Assembly: GCF_002913225.1 (NCBI RefSeq)
Contig: NZ_PPAW01000018.1
Location: 1 to 64,000 of the forward strand
Direction: 5' to 3'
DNA: 64,000 nt
DNA from: Campylobacter concisus
Lineage (GTDB): Bacteria; Campylobacterota; Campylobacteria; Campylobacterales; Campylobacteraceae
Shown: positions 46,180-54,870 of the stretch, piece after piece
Layout of the letters: each line of letters starts with the position of its first letter
How positions within the stretch are numbered: the stretch's first letter is position 1
The notes under the pieces: generated by a model
Seen by the model: only the letters and a program-made list of their open reading frames with translations
Database searches by the model: none
Told to the model about the DNA's origin: nothing
Translations under genes and position numbers: made by a program

Positions 46180-46801
46180 GTATTATCCTCATCAAAACAG
46201 GATTATCATTCTTATAAATGGATAAGTTGTTTTTTTCCGTAAAATATCTTAGCTTAAAACCAAGCTTCAAGACATGTTTCAAAAAAACATCCGAATTAAT
46301 AAATCGTCTATTATGATCGGTAAAGAATGTATCGTCTCCCATGTTGCGTCCAACACCACATAATGGATCTTTTGTTGTTCTTACCTCTATACAAAATAAC
46401 CCATTTTGCCTAAGGTTATCATATACTTTTTTTACTATTTCTTCTTCTTCTGTCTTTGTAATAGCATGCATCGTAAATCTAGAATAAAATACATCTATAT
46501 CACCATATTTAGAATAATCATCGGTTACAAAATTAGCTACTTTAATAGTTAAATTATCTTTTAAAGAAATATGTTCTTTGCTTTCTATCACAATACTGCT
46601 TTGATCAATTGCTATTACATTATGCTTTTTAGCAGCGAAAAAAATAGAATCTCTACAATTCCCAGAACCTAGTTCAATAATATTTAACTTTTTATCTTTG
46701 AAAAATTCTTCTTGACAAAAACTAGCAAAAGTGCTTTGTTGTTTTATAACACTATCTCCAGTATGTTGCTTATAAAATTCATCCCAATAACTCTTATCCA
46801 T
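46169..46801 (-). CDS. Class I SAM methyltransferase
   Basis: A 210-residue protein: NIIELGSGNCRDSIFFA is the SAM loop, VIAIDQSS the acidic strand, and VFYSRFTMHAITKTEEEEIV the later motif. The ATG at 46801 has AAAAGGG 6 nt before it. A longer in-frame reading to 46942 runs into the flippase gene and looks like noise. It lies 5 nt after the flippase gene. Substrate unknown, likely a sugar of the repeat unit. Confidence 0.82.
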   Translation of the reverse strand: MDKSYWDEFYKQHTGDSVIKQQSTFASFCQEEFFKDKKLNIIELGSGNCRDSIFFAAKKHNVIAIDQSSIVIESKEHISLKDNLTIKVANFVTDDYSKYGDIDVFYSRFTMHAITKTEEEEIVKKVYDNLRQNGLFCIEVRTTKDPLCGVGRNMGDDTFFTDHNRRFINSDVFLKHVLKLGFKLRYFTEKNNLSIYKNDNPVLMRIILEK

Positions 46802-46806
46802 GCTTT

Positions 46807-48318
46807 TTACCCTTTTAATTTTATATAAACAAATCCCACTATCTTCTTTAAAAGCATTTTCACATCTTCTGGCTTCATAGCAAAAACCTGTGGAAAAATG
46901 ATTATTCCTATTATACATAAACAAACATAAAAAATGCCACAAGCAATGAAATTTATAACAATACTATCGAAAATAGCTATATATTCTGATAAAATACCAA
47001 ACAAAACAAAAAACAAAAGTGAATAAATTTGATGTTTAATAAAAAATAATATTTTTATGTTTAAGTCTTTGGTGGCAAAAAAAAGCATTACATTAGTACT
47101 TATTGCTTGTAGTAATACCATCTTAACTACTAAACCTGTTGCACCTAAATTTAAAAAATATATAGTAATTATACTAATTATAGACCCGATGGGCATAAAA
47201 AACAAAGCTATATTTCTATTTAATTTTGTTTGCAAAGTAGCATGACAGTAACCTCCTATTATCTGACTATAAGTTTGATGAAGTGGATAAAAAGCCATCA
47301 AAGACAATGCCAGCCAAGCACCTTTAAAGTCATCATTTATAAAAATAGCAAGTATTGCATCGGAATGAAAAGATACAAAAACGCTAAAGAAAGTAGCTAT
47401 AGAGTAAAGCATAGGCACATACCTTACAATTAAAAATCTCAATCTTTCATAATTTTTTACTGCATATTCTTTAGAAAATTCTCTTATAATAATCTGAGTC
47501 ATTGAACTAGTGAATATAAGTGCAACAGAAACAAGACCATATACAAGACCATAAAACCCACTTTGAATACTCCCTGATACTTTTTGCAAAAGCCAAATAT
47601 CAAAGACTGTTGCACAAGTAGTAACAATAGTATAAAAAAACAGTGGGTGGCAAAAAGAATAAAATTCTTTAAAAAGATCTTTTAACTCTTTTAAATTTAA
47701 GCCATATATATCTTTAAAAATTCTTATTTTATAAAAAAATAAAATGAGAATAAAAATAAATGAAATATAAAAAATAAAATTATATAAATAGTATAATTTT
47801 AAATCGAAAGAAAGTTTATATACAAAAAAAATAAGTAATAAAAGCATTAAAATTTTATGAACTATCTTAATAAATTCAACACTAACAGTAATAGCATATG
47901 CGTCTGAAATTTTGATAAAAATTTGGCTTAACCACAAAAAAAAAGAGTATAGAAAACCTATCAATATAAAGTTTTGAGGCACATTTGGCATAAAATGCTC
48001 ATTTAGTTCTAATAAATTTAGCGCATAAATAAAAAGGATAGAAAAAATAAATATACATAATATGTAAATAGAATAAAATACAAATAATGATTTTCTAGAA
48101 TTATTTGCACTGAGCTTTACAAAAAAAGCACTTGAAGTGCCAATATCTAAAAAGCCCATCATTTGATTAAAAAAATTTTGTAAATACATGAAAAGACCAT
48201 ACGACATTGGCCCTAAAGCTTTTGGAACAATAACAACTATCGCCATATTAATAAACGAGCTAACTATATTTGAAAAAAGCTTGGCTAGATATCTTTTTTT
48301 TAAGCTTTGTTCGCGCAT
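46807..48318 (-). CDS. Polysaccharide flippase (Wzx/MATE-like)
   Basis: A 503-residue membrane protein with about 12-14 hydrophobic segments. The N terminus has FSNIVSSFINMAIVVIVPKALGPMSY followed by a GLFMYLQ-type turn, which is the Wzx/RfbX start pattern. It would move undecaprenyl-linked glycan units to the periplasm. The presence of a flippase with no Wzy polymerase recognised nearby leaves open whether the glycan is polymerised here. It overlaps the transferase gene upstream by 19 nt. Confidence 0.85.
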   Translation of the reverse strand: MREQSLKKRYLAKLFSNIVSSFINMAIVVIVPKALGPMSYGLFMYLQNFFNQMMGFLDIGTSSAFFVKLSANNSRKSLFVFYSIYILCIFIFSILFIYALNLLELNEHFMPNVPQNFILIGFLYSFFLWLSQIFIKISDAYAITVSVEFIKIVHKILMLLLLIFFVYKLSFDLKLYYLYNFIFYISFIFILILFFYKIRIFKDIYGLNLKELKDLFKEFYSFCHPLFFYTIVTTCATVFDIWLLQKVSGSIQSGFYGLVYGLVSVALIFTSSMTQIIIREFSKEYAVKNYERLRFLIVRYVPMLYSIATFFSVFVSFHSDAILAIFINDDFKGAWLALSLMAFYPLHQTYSQIIGGYCHATLQTKLNRNIALFFMPIGSIISIITIYFLNLGATGLVVKMVLLQAISTNVMLFFATKDLNIKILFFIKHQIYSLLFFVLFGILSEYIAIFDSIVINFIACGIFYVCLCIIGIIIFPQVFAMKPEDVKMLLKKIVGFVYIKLKG

Positions 48319-50075
48319 CCACTCTCCAAAAGCACATCAAATTCTTTAATCCACTCTTCTACCCAGTTTGATGATGTTCTAAAATATTTATGCAAAAACA
48401 AATTTTTAGCATTTTGAACTTCTTTGATATTCCACCACATCTCTATTTTTTCATAATTTTTATTTATAAAGTCAGCACATTCTTCGGCGCCTATGAATAA
48501 AATTTTGGCATCTATAAGTTCATTTATATATGGTTTTACTTCTTCCCTAAACGAGTACACTCCTTTTGCAATAAAAATAATTGTTGGTTTATTTAAAGAC
48601 AATGACTCAAGATAGCCTGTGTGCATATGGTCAAACACATTGAGTCTCGATGAAGATATTTGTTTATAATAATTTGTTTTTGTATCAAAAAATAACTTTT
48701 TCCCACACCCTAAAAGTCTATTTTTAACATTCCACCCATAATCTCCATGATAGGTTCTAATATTCAATAAACTGTCATATTTTAATTTATTCAAAAAAAC
48801 TTTTGTATTTTCAATATATTGCAACATTTTAGCACCATCTTCTATATATGTAATGCAATGTAAATATCTCGGCATACAAGTCATTACTAAAACTATCTTG
48901 TTATTGTGACCCCGTCTTGGCAGCCGCTGCTGCGGTAAAATACCGCAAGGCACGTCCTCTTTTTTCCAACCATATGTATAGTAAATATCACAAAATTTAC
49001 TTTCTATTTCTTCTTGAATATCTATTTTATCTATACCAAAATCACCTCCATGTTGTCCGTATGCTACAACAATATCTTTTTTATATTTAGCACAAAAAAA
49101 TCTAAAAAATTCATTGTAGTACAATGCATTTGCACTATATATTACTTTAGGAGGTTGTAGTTTTAGCTCATCTATCTTTTTATCAAAATCTCTATAGGCC
49201 TCTAAATATATAATAGGGAAGTTTTGCACTAAAGAATAAAATAAAAAATTCTTAAATTCGTCTGTAAATTTAACACTATAAAAATATTTTTTTCTAGTAC
49301 TCAAATTTGGTTGCACATCTATAGAAATAGGATAATTCATATTATCAAAAACTATCCTAAATTTAGAATGAAAAAACAGCTTTAAACAATGTCCAATAGC
49401 ATTAAATTTAAAATATGGACTTACTATTACTACTTTTTTATTAAAATTTAACTTATTTAAAACACTAGATAATATTCCTAATACCCTTTTTATTAGTGGT
49501 TTTTTATTACCAATTTCTATTTTTGTTTGTATTCTTAAATGATTTATGCTTATTACATTACTCTTTAAATTTAAAAATTTAACAACTTGCGAATAAAGCT
49601 GAAGATTAAAATAATCATCACTATGTGCATGTTCAAAAAAATCTTTTGTAATTGCTATAAAGCTAAAATCATCTTCACTCAAAATATTTGTGTATAAATT
49701 TTTATGTTCCATATATGCCATTTTAATATGCATATATCTATCATAAATAGTTAATATATAATATTGTAACCACGGCAATAATAGACCTTGCCAATATTTT
49801 ATTGAATAATTTACGCCATGATAATCATTAAGTAACTCAGCAAGTTTTTCAATAATCTCATCAAAAATATCAATGCAATATTTTAAAGCACGATCAATCT
49901 CTCTCTTGTCGCTCCAAATATATTTAAAAATCTGATAATTTAATTTCTCGTAGTATTTTTTTTTATCAAAAAGTCTGCAATGTTCTCCTAAAAACAATAG
50001 CTTATCTGCACTAGCATCCCATGTATCCTCTAAAGCAGTTGTACACAAAAAAACACTCTTATCACTCATCATCAA
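48300..50075 (-). CDS. LIC12162-family putative glycan transferase
   Basis: A 591-residue soluble protein that I recognise as the LIC12162 transferase family of O-antigen clusters: it opens with VFLCTTALEDTWDASADKLLFLG. Later it has VVAYGQHGGDFGID, IRTYHGDYGWN, and LNVFDHMHTGYLESLSLNKP, which resemble the donor site of CDP- or CMP-sugar dependent GT-B-like transferases. Role inferred from context: transfer of a special sugar to the growing glycan. The start is one of TTG-ATG-ATG at 50075-50067. The frame begins within the acyltransferase end, so coupling is likely. Confidence 0.75.
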   Translation of the reverse strand: MMMSDKSVFLCTTALEDTWDASADKLLFLGEHCRLFDKKKYYEKLNYQIFKYIWSDKREIDRALKYCIDIFDEIIEKLAELLNDYHGVNYSIKYWQGLLLPWLQYYILTIYDRYMHIKMAYMEHKNLYTNILSEDDFSFIAITKDFFEHAHSDDYFNLQLYSQVVKFLNLKSNVISINHLRIQTKIEIGNKKPLIKRVLGILSSVLNKLNFNKKVVIVSPYFKFNAIGHCLKLFFHSKFRIVFDNMNYPISIDVQPNLSTRKKYFYSVKFTDEFKNFLFYSLVQNFPIIYLEAYRDFDKKIDELKLQPPKVIYSANALYYNEFFRFFCAKYKKDIVVAYGQHGGDFGIDKIDIQEEIESKFCDIYYTYGWKKEDVPCGILPQQRLPRRGHNNKIVLVMTCMPRYLHCITYIEDGAKMLQYIENTKVFLNKLKYDSLLNIRTYHGDYGWNVKNRLLGCGKKLFFDTKTNYYKQISSSRLNVFDHMHTGYLESLSLNKPTIIFIAKGVYSFREEVKPYINELIDAKILFIGAEECADFINKNYEKIEMWWNIKEVQNAKNLFLHKYFRTSSNWVEEWIKEFDVLLESGCANKA

Positions 50076-50607
50076 ATCTCATCTTGATAAAATGGGCGGG
50101 AACCCCCCCCCATATACTATACTCAATATCTATACTTTTTGTAACTACAGAATTTGATGCTATTATAACCCCTTTTGCTATCTCCACCTTCCTAGCACCA
50201 GAGTTTATGACGTTTCCAAAGCCTATCCACACATCATCATTAATAATAAGTTCATTTGTTTCATTTTTTTGTAGATTCATGGGTATATATTTATCTTTAA
50301 AACCATGATTTGATGTCATTATATTACAATTTGAAGCTATCATTACATCATTTCCTATCTTCAAATTCGATAGAGATTGAATTATACAATTTCCGTTTAT
50401 ACTAACATTATCGCCTATACTCAAATTTTTAGGATAATAAAAAAATGTTCCAGTATGCGCTCTAAAATTTTTACCTAACTTTCTAGCAAAAATTTTAACA
50501 TATATCCATCTTAATTTATCTCCAATAATTGTTGGAGATAACGCAATTATCTCCAATATAAAGTTACAATATAAAAATATAAGTATTTTTTTAAAAATTT
50601 TTATCAC
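50062..50607 (-). CDS. Left-handed beta-helix acyltransferase with 3' G9 tract
   Basis: A 181-residue hexapeptide-repeat acyltransferase: NLSIGDNVSINGNCIIQSLS, then KIGNDVMIASNCNIMTSNHG with the catalytic His, and IWGGVPAHFIKMRF at the end. It probably O-acetylates a sugar. Nine G (50103-50111) encode Trp-Gly-Gly-Val near residue 170. Here slippage would not remove the catalytic part but would change only the tail: G8 ends 9 codons on, G10 ends on the start of the next gene (TGATG). It overlaps the radical SAM gene by 4 nt. Confidence 0.85.
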   Translation of the reverse strand: MIKIFKKILIFLYCNFILEIIALSPTIIGDKLRWIYVKIFARKLGKNFRAHTGTFFYYPKNLSIGDNVSINGNCIIQSLSNLKIGNDVMIASNCNIMTSNHGFKDKYIPMNLQKNETNELIINDDVWIGFGNVINSGARKVEIAKGVIIASNSVVTKSIDIEYSIWGGVPAHFIKMRFDDE

Positions 50608-51569
50608 TCACCAATCCTTTGGCAAATAGAACAATTTCTTAGACTATCATCCAATATACCTTGTCTAATATTATTCATCTTTTTACTATTGAATGCATCT
50701 TTTATAGAAATAATCTTTATGTTGCCTATTGGTATGTTTCTACCAAAAAAATTACAGCAAGGCAATATATCACCATTCGACAAAACAGCCACTCTAGCAA
50801 ATGGGGAAAAACAATTCCATTTCTTGTGCATAGAAAAATCAAATTCGCCATTAATATCTATATTGTAATTGTCAAAAACCTGTATATCTATAAAGTCTAC
50901 TTTATCTCTCCAAAATTCTATAAATTTCTTCTTTTCATCTCTATTCTTTTTCATATCTACAAAAGAAACTCTAGTTATTGGGAGTATACTTTTTCTAAGA
51001 GATCTTTCCGCTAAAAATTTTTCTAATGAACTTTTAACTAAAGACATGCCTTTGCCTCTAATATTATTGTATGTATTTTCATAAAATGCATCTAGCGATA
51101 CAAAAAGATTAACTAGCCCACTATCAAAAATATCATCTATATATTTTTCTAATAACAATCCATTTGTAATAATTCTTGTGTCTACAATACCATTATCGGT
51201 TGCATACTTAATCATTTTAAAAACGTCTTTATTTAATAGTGGCTCAGCAAAAGCACCAAGATTTATAGACCTTAAACCATTGTTTTTTCCTTCATCAATA
51301 GCTTTCTTAAATAAATCAAAACTTAATTTGGAATTTGTATTTACTTTATAATTTATATTTGGATGTTTTTTGGTATTTCTTGGACACATTATGCAAGACT
51401 GATTGCATCTATCTTGCATTTCAAAATCTATATGCAATGGAAAATCTGGAAAGTTATTATAACTAATACTATTCCATTCCTTCCTGTAACTAATATATTT
51501 TTCACCTAGTTCATTACTTAAAATATTATTTAAGTCTTTTTCTGTGTATCTTGAAATATTATCTTGCAT
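50604..51569 (-). CDS. Radical SAM/SPASM-type enzyme in glycan cluster
   Basis: A 321-residue radical SAM protein. CNQSCIMCPRN supplies the CxxxCxxC iron-sulfur cluster. At the C terminus VAVLSNGDILPCCNFFGR and LRNCSICQ look like a short SPASM/twitch cluster site. Such enzymes in O-antigen clusters can deaminate, dehydrogenate or epimerise sugars; the reaction here is unknown. It lies 1 nt after the NeuB-like gene, so its substrate may be the ulosonic acid or its precursor. Confidence 0.82.
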   Translation of the reverse strand: MQDNISRYTEKDLNNILSNELGEKYISYRKEWNSISYNNFPDFPLHIDFEMQDRCNQSCIMCPRNTKKHPNINYKVNTNSKLSFDLFKKAIDEGKNNGLRSINLGAFAEPLLNKDVFKMIKYATDNGIVDTRIITNGLLLEKYIDDIFDSGLVNLFVSLDAFYENTYNNIRGKGMSLVKSSLEKFLAERSLRKSILPITRVSFVDMKKNRDEKKKFIEFWRDKVDFIDIQVFDNYNIDINGEFDFSMHKKWNCFSPFARVAVLSNGDILPCCNFFGRNIPIGNIKIISIKDAFNSKKMNNIRQGILDDSLRNCSICQRIGE

Positions 51570-51570
51570 T

Positions 51571-52641
51571 CTACTCGACCATATTCCATTTTAAAACTTC
51601 ATCTTCACTTATATTACAAAATGCTCTTCTACCTACAATATCATCTATAAATTTGGGACTTATCCCCATTGCCGGTCTTTTAAAGGTGAGATCATCTCTT
51701 TTTATAATATCACCTTTTTTAATATCTTTTGATGCTACCAAGCTTCTTCTAGCATTATCTCTAGCTAGTTTTTCATCATCAAGCGCACTAACTTCAAATT
51801 TTCCCAAAATTTTAAAAGTTTCTTCTATATCTTTTTTAAATTTAGTTAAATCATTTTTATCCATTGCGTGATAATGGTCATTTCCAGTCAAAGTCTTATC
51901 ATGAGTAAAATGCTTTTCAATAATAGTAGCCCCAAGCAAAATTGCGTTTTTACAAATTTGCATATCTTTTGGCAATGTATGATCACTATAGCCTATAATT
52001 TTGTCAGGAAATGCTCTTTTTAACCCAAGTATCATACCCAAATTTGCATTTTCATCAGGAGTTGGGTAATTGAGCACACAATGAAGTAGAGCCAAAGTAT
52101 TGCCTGCTCTTTCTATCCAGCCAACAGACTCTTGTATTTCGTATAAAAAACTAGCGCCAGTGGATAGTATTATTGGTTTCTTAAAGTTGCATATAAATTC
52201 TATAAAAGGCTTATTTGTTACATCACTAGATGAAATTTTAAAAACATCCATCAGATCATTTAAAAATTTAGCGCTCTCGATATCAAATGGGGTACTAAGA
52301 AATTCTATACCAACTTTATCACAATGGCTTTTAAGCTCTTCCATCTCTTTTTTCCAAAATTTATCATGTTTGCAAAAAAGTTCATATTGACTAGAAATAG
52401 GCTCTTTCGTAGTATCCCAATAAGCAGGAGAATTTTTGGAAGCTATTGTATTTGCTTTATATGTTTGAAATTTAATCGCATCAGCACCACCTTCATACGC
52501 CTCCTCAATCAGTCTTTTTGCAATTTGCATACTTCCTTCATGATTTACACCGGCTTCAGCTATTATAAAAGGTTTATAAAGTTTTGTTTCATAAGGGTTT
52601 ACACTATTCATAAAATCTACAAGTTTCATTTCATTCTCCAA
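51571..52641 (-). CDS. NeuB-family nonulosonic (sialic-type) acid synthase
   Basis: A 356-residue synthase condensing PEP with a six-carbon amino sugar. The TIM-barrel part begins with FIIAEAGVNHEGSMQIAKRL and has DAIKFQTYKANTIAS, VFKISSSDVTNKPF and IEKHFTHDKTLTGNDH. The C-terminal SAF domain (ARRSLVASKDIKKGDII) matches antifreeze-like ends of NeuB, PseI and LegI. Product type cannot be told from sequence. It overlaps the SpsF-like gene by 11 nt. Confidence 0.9.
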   Translation of the reverse strand: MENEMKLVDFMNSVNPYETKLYKPFIIAEAGVNHEGSMQIAKRLIEEAYEGGADAIKFQTYKANTIASKNSPAYWDTTKEPISSQYELFCKHDKFWKKEMEELKSHCDKVGIEFLSTPFDIESAKFLNDLMDVFKISSSDVTNKPFIEFICNFKKPIILSTGASFLYEIQESVGWIERAGNTLALLHCVLNYPTPDENANLGMILGLKRAFPDKIIGYSDHTLPKDMQICKNAILLGATIIEKHFTHDKTLTGNDHYHAMDKNDLTKFKKDIEETFKILGKFEVSALDDEKLARDNARRSLVASKDIKKGDIIKRDDLTFKRPAMGISPKFIDDIVGRRAFCNISEDEVLKWNMVE

Positions 52642-53305
52642 AAATTTTAACTAAGTCTAAAGAACTAACATCTATATCAAAGTCTTTCATTGCTAGCTTA
52701 TAGTAATCACTAAATGTATCTATATCAAATTTCAAGTCCGGTCTTTTTAAAATTTCATTATTCGGATCAAACGTTTTTATATTATACTTTTCTTGATTGT
52801 CCCAGATATACGATAACGCATGTTCTTTATGCTCAACCAATGTAACTTTATGAAAAATATCAAAAAAAAGCTCCGAAGATATTATTTCTGCACCAAGACC
52901 ATCTGGATATAAATTACCTCTTGGTATATGATTATAAGCGTAGTCGCAATTATTATTTTTATAAAATTTAATTAGATTATCTATCTCTGCTGGATCTATC
53001 AGTGGATTATCTGCACAGACTCTAACAAAATGTGTAGATAGTGTGCCTTTAAGAGCATCATAAAATCTTTTTAGAACATTATTTTCATCACCCCTAAAAA
53101 TTTTTACATCTAAGTCTTTTAGATACTTTTCTAAAATGTCATTTTCCTTAGTATCAGGTATAGCAACGATAATCTCATCTAAAGATGATCTTTGAACTCT
53201 CTTTACAACCCATTCTATTACTGGGTGTCCATTTAAATTTAACATCATTTTACATGGTAATCTTTTAGATCCTATTCTAGCTTGAATAACACCAGTTGTT
53301 TTCAT
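52631..53305 (-). CDS. SpsF/NeuA-like cytidylyltransferase
   Basis: A 224-residue nucleotidyltransferase of the spore-coat SpsF/acylneuraminate type: GVIQARIGSKRLPCKMM (CTP loop), VRVCADNPLIDPAEID (metal Asp), and a C-terminal DIDTFSDYYKL. It probably activates the nonulosonic acid as its CMP ester. It overlaps the PseF-PseG fusion by 4 nt, giving this cluster two cytidylyltransferase-like domains. Confidence 0.82.
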   Translation of the reverse strand: MKTTGVIQARIGSKRLPCKMMLNLNGHPVIEWVVKRVQRSSLDEIIVAIPDTKENDILEKYLKDLDVKIFRGDENNVLKRFYDALKGTLSTHFVRVCADNPLIDPAEIDNLIKFYKNNNCDYAYNHIPRGNLYPDGLGAEIISSELFFDIFHKVTLVEHKEHALSYIWDNQEKYNIKTFDPNNEILKRPDLKFDIDTFSDYYKLAMKDFDIDVSSLDLVKIFGE

Positions 53306-54870
53306 AGCAGCTCCAAGATTTTAGAAATAACTTTATTCTTGTTGGACCTGAAATTATATTTTTTGATATTATTAAACAAAAGCTCCCTATAATCTATATC
53401 TTCAACTAATTTTTTAAATTTTTCTTCTAGTTTTATGGCTGTTTTTTTATCAAAAACACCAAGATTAATAAATCCGTTTTGAAGGGATGTGAATGTATGA
53501 GTAGCCTCTCTCTCATGATGAGATATAACAATAGTTGGAATATGCATATCTGCTAGTTCATACGCAGTTCTACCATTTGATGAAATAGCAACCTGGCACT
53601 CTTCCATTATTTTTGACATAGCAACACTATTAATAAATAAAAAAATATTTTTATATTTACAATTTGCAATGAAATCCTTCAACTCTTCTTCGTAAGCATA
53701 TGCACTTCCACAAACTATATTTATTTTTATTTCAAATTCTATACATGTTTTCAATATAGACTTTAATGCCACTAGTGTTAAATTGTTTGGATCACTACCG
53801 CCAAAAGACAATAAAATACTATTTACATTTTTAAAATTATCATTTCGCTTTGCATCATCAAATTCATCTCTTAATAGTGTATATTTATGCCCCCAAAAAT
53901 AGTTTTTTCCATCTTTTTGTGGAATTTCAAATAATTCATTAAACACCAAATCAACATATCGTGAACTTTCGCTTATATCTTCAAAACTTACAATTTTTAC
54001 ATTGGCATTCTTAAGACTATGAATATACATTTCATCATTATTAAGGCAATCATTTATAACAAGATCTGGTTTTAAATCAAGAATTGTTTTTAGCACATTA
54101 CTTGACGAAAAAACTTTATGGTATTTAGAAGCAATATTGTTGACAGCAAAGTTATATTTTTCATCACAAACAAAAATTATCTCATGGTCGTTTATTTCTT
54201 TTGCTATAGTTAACGACCTATAAATATGACCCATTCCAATACAAGAATCCCCTATAACATTAAACACTATACGTTTTCTTCTTAAAATTTTCTCACATAC
54301 CCACCAATCTTGATAGCTTTCGATCTCTATACATTTTTCACTATCTAGAATATATGGCTTAAAATCTTTTAGTGCGAGATTTTTTTTTGAAAATATATAA
54401 AACGCCTTTAACTCTCTATAAAAAACATCTCTTTCGATAGGTTTTAGTGTATCATTCTCCATAAAAAAGATATTTTTATTGTTAGATTTAACTGACATTA
54501 AAATTTTTAAACTGTCTCTTTTAAAAGTAGTATAAGCATCTTTTAAAATTTCACTATCGACAAGTGGAGTGTTTGCTCTATAAATAAAAATATTATCTTC
54601 TTTATATGGCTTTACAATGGAATATATTATTTCTAAAATATTCTCAGAATTTAAGCGCAGGTCTTTGTCTTTATAAAAATTAATGCTATTTCTATTACAT
54701 ATTAAAGAAATTTCTTCAGAGTCGGTAACTACTAAAATCTTATTTGTAATATCCAGTGCTGTATTTATAGCTCTTTGAAAAAGAGTCACTCCATTTAGCT
54801 TTCTAACTAATTGATCTGGAATAACAGCATTTTTTTTAATTGCAGGAATTACTAAAAGTAAATTATCCAT
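53302..54870 (-). CDS. Fused cytidylyltransferase-like (PseF/NeuA) and PseG-like UDP-sugar hydrolase
   Basis: A 522-residue two-domain protein. Residues 1-200 resemble CMP-nonulosonate synthetases (LLLVIPAIKKNAVIPDQLVR, VVTDSEEI, YRANTPLVDSEIL), though the CTP loop normally rich in Gly/Arg reads AIKKNAVIPDQLVRKLNG, so it may be weak or inactive. Residues 205-522 resemble PseG (VIGDSCIGMGHIYRSLTIA with the catalytic His, LLSFGGSDPNNLT, ISSNGRTAYELADMHIP). PseG removes UDP from the amino sugar before the NeuB-type step. It overlaps both neighbours. Confidence 0.8.
   Translation of the reverse strand: MDNLLLVIPAIKKNAVIPDQLVRKLNGVTLFQRAINTALDITNKILVVTDSEEISLICNRNSINFYKDKDLRLNSENILEIIYSIVKPYKEDNIFIYRANTPLVDSEILKDAYTTFKRDSLKILMSVKSNNKNIFFMENDTLKPIERDVFYRELKAFYIFSKKNLALKDFKPYILDSEKCIEIESYQDWWVCEKILRRKRIVFNVIGDSCIGMGHIYRSLTIAKEINDHEIIFVCDEKYNFAVNNIASKYHKVFSSSNVLKTILDLKPDLVINDCLNNDEMYIHSLKNANVKIVSFEDISESSRYVDLVFNELFEIPQKDGKNYFWGHKYTLLRDEFDDAKRNDNFKNVNSILLSFGGSDPNNLTLVALKSILKTCIEFEIKINIVCGSAYAYEEELKDFIANCKYKNIFLFINSVAMSKIMEECQVAISSNGRTAYELADMHIPTIVISHHEREATHTFTSLQNGFINLGVFDKKTAIKLEEKFKKLVEDIDYRELLFNNIKKYNFRSNKNKVISKILELL

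Noticed and set aside
46802-46942. N-terminal extension of the methyltransferase into the flippase gene
   Set aside because: The extension overlaps the flippase 3' end, has no family match, and a good ribosome site precedes the ATG at 46801.
48930-48960. GC-rich TGCGGTA / TACCGCA hairpin inside the LIC12162 transferase gene
   Set aside because: It lies within an intact reading frame and may be chance; no regulatory context is visible.
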